From assembly GCA_015680685.1 (NCBI GenBank), contig MNCI01007825.1, forward strand, positions 226,723 through 290,722: DNA of 64,000 bases, in the 5' to 3' direction. The notes beneath the pieces are model-generated. The model was given only the letters and a program-made list of their open reading frames with translations, did not search any database and was not told the DNA's origin. A program made the position numbers and the translations under genes. Source of the DNA: Gnetum montanum (taxonomy: Eukaryota > Streptophyta > Gnetopsida > Gnetales > Gnetaceae). Of this stretch, positions 10,851-20,182 are shown piece after piece. Positions within the stretch are counted from its first letter, which is position 1. Each line of letters begins with the position of its first letter.

Positions 10851-12794
10851 ATGCCTCTCCTACAAGATGATAATAACCCCACACTTAGTGAGGAAGTTCA
10901 TTGGAGAACCAATGAGCTATATGATGATGAAGATTGGAGTATACAACCTCAAGTGGGAGTTTCCTATAAGAATGAACAAAAACAACGTCATCGTAACACA
11001 CGAAAGCATAACTTACCCAATGACGATGAACCCCCACTGGCCACTACAAGCTTAACGCAAATAGAAGAGGTTGTTCGAATCTCACGTAGGCATCGTAAAG
11101 AGAGCTGACTACCCAGGCTCGATTTAAATAACTTCCCAAAATTTTCAGGAGGCTATGACTTAGATCCATATCAACATTTACTACCCTTCTATGATGCCTG
11201 CACATGGAATAACATTGATAACAGTTGGCAAAAACTGAAGCTCTTTCCTATGACACTTGTTGATCAAGCTAAAGTATGGTATAGATCATTGAAACCAAAT
11301 TCAATACGACGCTGGTCAACAATGGTAGAAGTCTTTAACGAGAAATATCAAACCTAAGCCAGAGTGTCAGCCTTGAGGAAACAAATCCAAGGATGGAAAC
11401 AAGAAAAACATGAACCCTTGGACATGGCCTTAGAAAGATATTACGCACTATTAAACAACTGTCCAGGCCATGGGTTTTCCAAGGAAAGGCTAATGTACCA
11501 TATCATTGATGGGCTACATAATGAAACAAGAGAGATCTTAGGAATGTATGCCTGAGGTTAACTATATAACCTACGAACCCATCAAATCCAAGAGCTTATT
11601 AAGCGGGTAGCAAAAGAAGAAGGAGAATTAGCTACATGGGAGAGTGTTGAAAAACATCAACGGGACCAAAATTGTGACTCAACAAAGGTCCATGCTCATA
11701 ACAAGGAGAGATCAACAAATTCCAAGGTGGAAACATCATCTTTGCCAATACAACAATCATTAGAAGAAGCAGAGGCAAAGATCAATAATATGTTGGAATG
11801 GATGAATCAAAAGTGTGGAGAATACGTCAACACCATTGGAGATAGAGTTTTCAGAACCCAAGAAGCAGGGAAAAATAATAGACATTCGGAAAGAAAGAGT
11901 GAAGGGAATACGCGCTCAATTGCCAATCATACATATGAATGTAACATATGCCTATACGATCACCCCAAAGGCCAATGCCCAATCTTGTTACATCTACATG
12001 AGCATTGGGGAAACACGTTACATCCAGAGTTCGTACAGAGATACTGTGTTAGACCACAGTGGCAACAATCCCAGTCGTGGGGGAATCCACCCTTAGACTG
12101 GAGGCACCCTTCATATTTTCTGAATCCAAATGCTTATCACGTTCAACACCCTATTTCTTCAACTGGGCCGCCACACTTTATCTCACCACAACACCATTCT
12201 CCACAATACTATCAACCCATACCTCCAACACAACCACCACCTTGTGCACCTTACATTCCTCCTAACTTTCAACATTCTTATCCTTTCCCTCCTTCCACAA
12301 TGCCACCAACTGTTCCTAAGGTGTTTGCACCACCACAACCCATGAACAACACTTGTGCTGCTGCTACTAATTGCAGTGAAGAGCCTCAGCAACATCAAAG
12401 ATGTCCTTTCTTTAAACATGGCCGTAGGAAGGGACAACATAACTCTAAGGCCACTGCATCTTCCAACCCAGCACAAGTCCAACAATGTGGTGCACCCCTA
12501 CCTTCGAACCCAATGCCTCATGTAACTTCATCAAGGCCACCAACTAACACTCCAACAACCATACAGCCCAATGAACACAACCATGAGAGACATCATCCCA
12601 ATCCTTGCATACCATCTAACAGTCCTAAACATCATAGTGGGTCAAATCGTTATCTAGGAACTACATCGTATGAAGTGCCCCACTATGTTTATTACAAAGT
12701 GTGTGAAATCCAAGGTGATAAGTATGGACCAGCTTCAATATTTCCAATATGCAAGGATCCTCATTTTCCATTTATTAATCCTAGCCATACTTAA
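10851..12794 (+). pseudogene. Element B gag (one frame, few stops)
   Basis: A single frame from ATG 10851 to TAA 12794, about 647 codons, is interrupted only by stops at about 11106, 11355, 11553 and 11559. Segments: acidic N-terminus (MPLLQDDNNPTLSEEVHWRT); gag core from about codon 90 (LDLNNFPKFSGGYDLDPYQH, LVDQAKVWYRSLKP, GHGFSKERLMYHIIDGLHNE); a Glu/Lys-rich stretch; a zinc knuckle CNICLYDHPKGQCP at about 11940-11976 with spacing CX2CX3HX4C; and a ~275-residue Pro/Gln/His-rich tail. Gag forms the virus-like particle and packages RNA. One stop (GGT TAA against GGT CAA in element E) is a C-to-T change. Confidence 0.85.
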
Positions 12795-14220
12795 CTATTT
12801 AGTTATGGGGGGTATCCCCCATTTCAATAAAAATCAGGATTAATAAATAATTTTTAATTTTCTTTAATTTTTCATCTTTTCGTTTTCCAGTTTTTCCTTT
12901 TTTAACTTTTTGTTTTATCTTTTTTGTGTGTTTGTCTATTTCTGTTTTTGTAAGTAATCTCATCTATGAATAAAACACTCATGTGGATTGTTGGTTGAGA
13001 TGTGTTTTATGTTATTAAGTCATGAGTGATCAATTATTTGAAACAGTGAGCCCACTACATCCACTCATCAACCCTATAAATAAAGAGGTTCTGTTCAAGG
13101 GTACAGTGATATTCTTGAAATTTTTAAAAACTTAAAATTAATTTTGTGTTCATTGTACCTAAAGTGAAGAAGGATGGACCAAGAGGGACTGATTAGGGTG
13201 TGACATCAAGGGGACTTGTCGATTCTCTTTGATGTCATCTGTGGGTGTTATCATGCAATATGGTTGTACTAAGATCCTTGTAGATCTAATAAAAAATGGG
13301 AGTAAGAGTAATTAAAAGGGCACTCAAAATTCAAAAGCTATTTCTCTAGGTTGGCGATTTCTCTAGCGGGTCCCACTAGAAAGACATGCACCCATGCCTG
13401 AAGGTTGGCGATTTCTCTAGATTCAGTAAAGTGAAAAAAAAAAGAAAAAGAAAGTGCCATAAAATAAAAATCACTCCTCCTTTGTACTCAACGCCAAGTG
13501 ATCGTACGCCTTGTTGTTATGGTATTCTCATAGTTGTTCATCATAGGATGAAACAATGCGATGTCACTATTTAGAAGGATGGACTTGGTCTTGATCTTGG
13601 AATGACGGATTAATGACACGTTAATCATGCTTTACACGTAGGATTCATTGTGCCCTGCAACAGTTACCTCATGTCCCGATCTCTCCGATCCCTTTCTCTA
13701 CTTCATCTCATCTCACTGTTCGTGTAATTGTAGCTCGTGTCCTGTGTAACATAAAATTTTCATCTCATGCCGGTGATATTTACATGTGTGTGTTTTGTAG
13801 AGTTAGTGCAGATTACAATTAACCCTTCTAGTGCCCACGGACACTTTAAGTGTGATTACACAAGGGCATAATAAGTTGATACCTGCTTTGGGGAGGACTC
13901 ACTTGTGTAATTTTGTTGTAATCTTCATTAATTATCTCGCTTAAACACACAATTTCTGACCCTCAGCTTCATTTTCATAAATTTCTTTCCCATTCATTGA
14001 CCCTCAAAACTTTAACGTTCCAATGTACCATTACATTCCCTTTTCTTCATAACCGCCAAAGTCTTAATTGTTAAATTCACATCTTTATCATTCAAAGTGC
14101 CTCTCGAATTCATGTAATTACCCTTGAATATGATAATCCTTGTCAATGTCCTCATTTTACACATTAATTTCAAGAAAAATCATTAAAAATTCGGTCTCTT
14201 TCAGGTGTCTCACTACTGTT
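12795..14220 (+). other. Element B spacer replacing pol
   Basis: Noncoding. It contains the conserved block at 13375-13404 (ACTAGAAAGACATG then CCCATGCCTGAAGG) seen after integrase in A and C. GATTTCTCTAG occurs twice (about 13360 and 13410) in a small local duplication. No RT, protease or integrase motifs are visible on either strand. Confidence 0.6.
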
Positions 14221-14225
14221 TGGAT

Positions 14226-14345
14226 GAGATATCGTGTACGCGATATCGCGTCCCATGAGATATCATGTACGCGATATCGTGTCCCACGAGATATCACGTA
14301 CGCGATGTATCGTATGCAATATCGCGTCCCCTATTCCTATAAATA
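14226..14345 (+). promoter_or_regulatory. Element B internal promoter-like block with LTR-type palindromes
   Basis: Three palindromic units built on GATATCGYGTACGCGATATC (14228-14248, 14258-14279, 14290-14325, the last decayed), then CCTATAAATAAGA with TATAAATA at 14338-14345. This is the layout of the LTR U3 of the same element. The ORF3 ATG lies 476 bp downstream. A second promoter serving ORF3 is inferred. Confidence 0.6.
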
Positions 14346-14813
14346 AGAACCCCCGCCGCAACACTTAGCTTCATTTGGCCTTTACGCGGGGGGAAGTTTT
14401 TGAATTTTTTCTCTGCGACTTGCGATTGAGTGACCCTTGCTTTTTCACCTAGATCTCGCATGCTGGTACTCCGATTGTAATTCCGTTTGAACCTGCTTGA
14501 ACCCAGAGTGTTCAGTTTAGTCATGGGGGAGAGACACTTGCCGAAAAGTGCCTAACTTTTTTGAAATTTGTCATCGCCCAAAGTACATCAATTAGGGTAA
14601 TTAATACTAACACTTAAACAAATTGTGCCAAAAATCATATGACCTTACGAAAACCAGGAGATTAAAATGCAAATTTCACCTAAGTCATGGGACCCATTAT
14701 CATCATTTTCGGGCACAATCACACAATAACATAAGATCTTTAATTGAGGCATGTAGTAAGGTATAACTTGATTTCTTAAACAACCTTACTAATGTTGGCC
14801 CGTGTGATTGTAG

Positions 14814-17598
14814 ATGGCCCCGAAACACTCCCAGCAGAAGAGTCCGACCCAAGGTGGAGCAAAACAACCTAGGAGAGGTCGAAGGCAAGTCCCTGCCATA
14901 CAACATAATGAAAAGGAGGTGCATTCATTCAGCATCCATCAAGATGAACCTCCTACCAGATGATTTGGGCAGGCGGAAGGAGCAGCTGCTGCGCCTGAAC
15001 TGGGACAACAACTCATGTTGCCCCCAAAATGTATTCAGGCTATCCACACGAAGTCCATAATCGCTTCGGTGATTGTGGAACTCAACTTCGAATCTTTTGA
15101 AGAGTTCGCTCCTGAGGCTATTAGGGATCACCTCAAAGGGTCTCCCTTATGGCCTGTCCTCTCTGAACAAGGTACCTGGTACTTAGGAGAAACGTACCTA
15201 TTTTGGTACAATAAGGAGCAAGGCACCATGGTAAACATCGGTGGTGTGACAGTGGATTTTTCTGCACAGGCGATTCTGAAAGTGTTAAACCTTCTGAATT
15301 CAGGCCCCCATGTTGCTTGGTTATCCACCCGATCAGACCTTGATGTGTGAAAGGATTGGCTAGAAAGGGCTTATGGCAGAGATAAAGCTTTTGGTAAGTC
15401 GACCATGGAAGAGAGAGTTTATTTCAAATCAGAACTTATCACCTCTTCCACATAAAAGGTTTAAAAAGAATATCAACGTACGCGGCAAGAGGATGTGCAG
15501 TGTTGATGGAAAAGGTTAACGCTAACCTTCCTCATCTAGATTTGACAGAGATCCTAAGGCGATTCGAAGAACGGAAGATAGGAAAAATGGCACTCCCTTT
15601 TCCCTATCTTATCAGAATACTGTGCCGTCGGGCTGGGATTCGGGAATATACAAAGGACGTTCTCCGAAAGGCCCAAAATGCTTCTTACATTGAATTGTTA
15701 AAGGCACCAACTCCAAGGAAGAGCACTGGCGAAGAGTTGGGACCAGATGAAGAAGATGAAGAACAAATGACTGAACCCCCTACAACTCAACTTGTAGGAC
15801 CCAGTCAACCTCCGGCCACAGGTCCCAGCCAACAAAAAGAAGCAAGACTCGGCACAGGCCAAGATCAGCCACCGCCGCAAGACTATAGACCGTCGATAAG
15901 CCATTTGAGGCCCATTGCTGAGACGGTCAGTTGGGGAAGTCGTGATGATGTCAATCTCTTCCGTGTCATCGATGATGCCAGCCAGCCTACGATTTCAATA
16001 GATCGCACAAGGGGTGAGTTGCCACTATAGACAGGAGGAGGGGAAAGCAGATGGTCACAACAGATCTCTGGAAATGCGGCATCTTTTCAAGTTCAGTTAG
16101 AGACTGGTGAAGGGGCCACTGTGGTGGTCATGCAACACTAGGATGCCGTGGGAGCAGCTGAGGTGGTCGCTGACCACATCAAAGAGTCTTTTAATATACC
16201 TGTTGTGCCACCGGCAGATCTTTCAGGAGCACAGGATGCTCAAACTATTGCCAGAACCTTAATGACTCCTGCTAAATATGAGGATGTATTGGACAGATTG
16301 CTTCAAACAGGAGAAGTTTTAACGTCCTTGTTTGACATCCCCTAAGATGTAACGGAAATTCAGTTAGACCTCATTTTGACAAAGGGGAAACTGATCATAT
16401 CCGAAGTAAGGGCTAAGCATGCTGAGGCTGAAGTGCAGAAATTACAAGAGCAGCTCATCGCCTTACAAGCAGCATAGCGGGATCCCTTGCGATTGGTTCT
16501 CGCATACCAGTTAGACTATTTTAAAACTGAGCAACTAACCAGACTAATCGTAGAAAATAAGAAGGTGGCAAAAGAAAAGGAGACGGCCACTTGGGATGCC
16601 TCCACAGCAAAGGTGCAAACTCATGCACATCTTAAGGCACTCAAGGCCTTGCAAGAAGAGAATAAGCAGTTGGTTGCAGATAACCTTCGGTTGACTTCTA
16701 TGGAGAAGCAAAAGAATGTTCTCGATGAGCACTTTCATTGGCTGCAAGAACAATTCATCTAAGTCAACCAAGATGTAAGCCATTTAGCCAAAGAAAATTG
16801 AACCCTCTCAATGGAGGAGGTACATGCTATTCAAAAAAAATCAGCCATCGAGGTTAGTGCATGGTAGAATGAGGCTAAATGACATGAGAAGTTGAAGGAG
16901 CACTTCTATGATCAGGTGGGGATGTATAAACAGATCCTGGAGAAGGAAATCCATATGCCCAAAGCTCAAATCAATAGTATCAGTGCCCAGCACACTGATT
17001 GGGGGGCCATATTGGACACTTATGCCTATGCCCACCAAGCGGAAATTAAGAACCGGGACCTGCAGATCCAAGACTTAACTAAATACATGGAGTTGGCAAA
17101 CCTTCGATATGCCAACCTAGCCATGTTAACAGTAGGACGCCCGAGGTCAGAGCTCGAGCAGCAAGTAGCTTCCACCCACATCAAATATGAAGCAGAATTT
17201 GCAGAACGAAAGAAGTTGGCTGAAAAATTAGATGTTGCAAATTCTGAACTCGGGTGGTAAAAGAAAGCTACCAAGGACAGAAAGATGTGGCAACTGACCT
17301 GGCTCGACGGCTAACAGAACTTCATGAATACAAAGACAGAGCCAGAGCCTACGAAGAGGAACAATGGGTGTTCACGGTGTGGTACGTCAAAGCTAATCAG
17401 ATGTTCCCGCAACTACCCTATCCATGATAAGTGCCAACTCCATCAAACATCGGAGCATCAGCATGGATGGCACAAGACCCTTGGACCGAAGAGGAGAAGC
17501 TCCAGGCTATTCTTCAACATCATTAACCTTCAAAGCTTGGAGCACATGACAAAGGGAAAGCACCCACGGAGGAGCCACCGCCACTAGGAACTACATGA
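14814..17598 (+). pseudogene. Element B ORF3: plant transposon protein domain with coiled-coil tail
   Basis: ATG 14814 (MAPKHSQQKSPTQGG) follows GTGATTGTAG. The first part is basic and Gln-rich. About 15015-15350 encodes the domain core (GSPLWPVLSEQGTWYLGETY, VDFSAQAILKVL). After a frameshift near 15430 come HLFHIKGLKRISTYAARGC and LPFPYLIRILCRRAGI (about 15600-15640). A Pro-rich linker follows (15700-15880). From about 16100 to 17260 is a long Lys/Glu/Gln/Leu-rich segment with coiled-coil character (LKALKALQEENKQLVADNLR). The C-terminus reads KANQMFPQLPYP ... PPPLGTT before TGA 17598. Full length would be about 928 codons. Five or more stops and two frameshifts disable this copy. Homology is to the plant transposon protein found at the env position of Athila-type elements; no signal peptide or membrane span is obvious. 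Confidence 0.8.
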
Positions 17599-17683
17599 GT
17601 TCCACATTTTTGTAGTTGTAGCATTTTTTCTCTGTGTTGTGTCTTCCCACACTACGACAATTGTCCATTTCTTTTTCTAGTTA

Positions 17684-17769
17684 ATAATCCCATACCTATC
17701 CACTGTGTAATCACTGAAGCTTGTTCTCTTTGTAACTCGAGGACGAGTTTTTATTCAGTCGTGGGGGTA
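17684..17769 (+). other. Element B conserved pre-LTR segment and polypurine tract
   Basis: Includes AATAATCCCATACCTATCC, TAACTCGAGGACGAGTTTTT and the tract GTGGGGGTA ending at 17769. The same string, with few changes, precedes the 3' LTR of A, C, D, E and F. The tract primes plus-strand synthesis; the role of the conserved upstream part is unknown. Confidence 0.75.
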
Positions 17770-18828
17770 TGATGAGACATGGTTTGCACAGGCCGCAATA
17801 TCGCGTACGCGATATCGCGGCCGACGCGATATCACATCCCCCGCAATATTGCGTATGTGATATCGCGTCCTTCCCTACAATATCGCATACACAATATCGC
17901 AGTTCGCCGCCATGTCTATAAATAAGAGGCGGCTCTCNGATATCGCAGTTCGCCGCCATGTCTATAAATAAGAGGCGGCTCTCCCTTGTTTGGGGATCCC
18001 CAGTTTTTAGAGTAGCAAAGCTCTGGCAGTTTGATCCCTCCAGAGTTAGAATTTTTCCCATTTCTACCCACAGTGTGGTGAATGTAATTGTACGGTGTCT
18101 TTATTTGAGTGTGCCATACTTGGACACGCACATGACCGGAAATAAAGATCGAGATTACTTCATCATTGTAGCATTCACTTAGTTTATTTTATTTGTTATT
18201 TATTTAATATTATTTATTGATTTCATAGCACGGTGTGAGTACGACTTAACTTCGAGCATCTACGGGTGTGTATGGCTAGTTAAGGAATTGGTTGCTCATC
18301 GTGATTAGTCTCTCCCCCTTAAACTCCTAGAAGCGGAACGAGTACGACTTGATTACGAGCATTTAAGTGTGACTGCTTGGTAGCCCAGTGGTGTAGCTAG
18401 GGGGATCTATGCTTGGTAACCTAGTGGCGTATTTGGGGTCTGCGCTTGGTAATCCCAGTGGCGTACCTAGGCCTATGCTTGGTAGTCCTAATGGCAATCG
18501 TGTACGAAGTCCAAGATGTGTACGGTTGATCAAGGAATCGGTTGCTCGTCACACTTAGGCTAGATTAGATTTCTTACCCTTTTCCTCTTAGCTTAGATTA
18601 GTTAACATTATTTTCCACTGCCATCAGGAGTAGCATTAGAATTAGAACACATCATACACCTCATCTAGACTAAACCATACGTGACATATGCAAAACTAGT
18701 CTAGATGGGAAAACAGCGAACTGCGACCTAAGGCTAACTATCTAGGTGCCGCAACTAGTCCATCTGCGGAGCTCGACCGGATCACGCGTGCGACGCTCGT
18801 TTCGTATGGTTGAGTGTAGGGGTACCTC
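17770..18828 (+). repeat. Element B 3' LTR, cut by assembly gap
   Basis: Starts TGATGAG, carries more palindromes than the 5' LTR (17795-17900), TATAAATA at 17963-17970 and a polyadenylation-type AATAAAG at 18141. Four degenerate copies of a motif like TGCTTGGTAACCCAGTGGCG lie at about 18376-18500. The last ~30 bases are in the gap. A 45 bp segment is repeated on either side of the single N at 17938. Confidence 0.85.
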
Positions 18829-19687
18829 NNNNNNNNNNNNNNNNNNNNNNNNNNNNNNNNNNNNNNNNNNNNNNNNNNNNNNNNNNNNNNNNNNNNNNNN
18901 NNNNNNNNNNNNNNNNNNNNNNNNNNNNNNNNNNNNNNNNNNNNNNNNNNNNNNNNNNNNNNNNNNNNNNNNNNNNNNNNNNNNNNNNNNNNNNNNNNNN
19001 NNNNNNNNNNNNNNNNNNNNNNNNNNNNNNNNNNNNNNNNNNNNNNNNNNNNNNNNNNNNNNNNNNNNNNNNNNNNNNNNNNNNNNNNNNNNNNNNNNNN
19101 NNNNNNNNNNNNNNNNNNNNNNNNNNNNNNNNNNNNNNNNNNNNNNNNNNNNNNNNNNNNNNNNNNNNNNNNNNNNNNNNNNNNNNNNNNNNNNNNNNNN
19201 NNNNNNNNNNNNNNNNNNNNNNNNNNNNNNNNNNNNNNNNNNNNNNNNNNNNNNNNNNNNNNNNNNNNNNNNNNNNNNNNNNNNNNNNNNNNNNNNNNNN
19301 NNNNNNNNNNNNNNNNNNNNNNNNNNNNNNNNNNNNNNNNNNNNNNNNNNNNNNNNNNNNNNNNNNNNNNNNNNNNNNNNNNNNNNNNNNNNNNNNNNNN
19401 NNNNNNNNNNNNNNNNNNNNNNNNNNNNNNNNNNNNNNNNNNNNNNNNNNNNNNNNNNNNNNNNNNNNNNNNNNNNNNNNNNNNNNNNNNNNNNNNNNNN
19501 NNNNNNNNNNNNNNNNNNNNNNNNNNNNNNNNNNNNNNNNNNNNNNNNNNNNNNNNNNNNNNNNNNNNNNNNNNNNNNNNNNNNNNNNNNNNNNNNNNNN
19601 NNNNNNNNNNNNNNNNNNNNNNNNNNNNNNNNNNNNNNNNNNNNNNNNNNNNNNNNNNNNNNNNNNNNNNNNNNNNNNNNNNNNNNN
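18829..19687. other. Assembly gap (859 N)
   Basis: Runs of N only. It hides the end of LTR B, its target-site duplication, any remainder of the Tat-like element and the start of LTR C. Its true length may differ from 859. Confidence 1.
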
Positions 19688-20019
19688 ATGCACGAAAAGT
19701 GGGATCAGATGCTTATGTTATGATAGTTAGTTATTAATTAGCAATTAGATTAGTTAAATTTGTTCATAAATTGAGTTTCAACTTGTTATTATTCTTAGAT
19801 TAATAAAATATAAAATAATAAAAAACATATGCCCTAATTACACTTAACCATACAATTAAGCTTCACAAGTGTAGTTGAGAAGATAATGATCATCACAGTT
19901 AGATTTCACCTCCTAGAACCAACGTACTTACAAACTTAAGGTCTATGGAACTCAAACAAATTGCACATGAACACTTGTAATTCATATGCTTGGGAATAGG
20001 ATATACTCACCACTCATCA
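19688..20019 (+). repeat. Element C 5' LTR (3' part only)
   Basis: Matches 32130-32467 of the C 3' LTR along its length and ends CTCATCA at 20019, followed by a primer site. The first part lies in the gap. Confidence 0.85.
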
Positions 20020-20020
20020 T

Positions 20021-20038
20021 TAGTATTGTTACTAGGGA
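20021..20038 (+). other. Element C decayed primer-binding site
   Basis: TAGTATTGTTACTAGGGA aligns to TGGCGCCGTTGCCGGGGA without gaps. All eight differences are C to T or G to A, the pattern expected of cytosine deamination on both strands. Confidence 0.75.
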
Positions 20039-20182
20039 TCTTTAGTTTGTTACATGCACTATCTAGGACTTAATGAAAATTTATTCAACATCATTAGAAC
20101 AAACCCTAAAGTCATATCATACATTAAAATAAATACAAAAATTCTAAGGAAACACATTACATTTTTTATCTTCTAATATAAG

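Larger units (their letters stand above)
9995..18828 (+). mobile_element. Element B: pol-less gag+ORF3 LTR retrotransposon
   Basis: Complete 5' LTR, tRNA-Asp-type primer site, gag, a 2 kb spacer with an internal promoter-like block, ORF3, polypurine tract and most of the 3' LTR, which runs into the gap. No protease, RT, RNase H or integrase text lies between gag (ends 12794) and ORF3 (starts 14814). The spacer matches the post-integrase spacer of A and C. B would therefore depend on enzymes from a relative. LTRs and reading frames are the best preserved of the window, so B is probably the youngest insertion. Confidence 0.85.

Noticed and set aside
12183-12485. Minus-strand 100-codon ORF opposite gag
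   Set aside because: It is the antisense of the Pro-rich gag tail, which supplies long open antisense frames.
18746-19730. ORFs of about 300 codons over the N run
   Set aside because: They consist of undetermined bases in the assembly gap.
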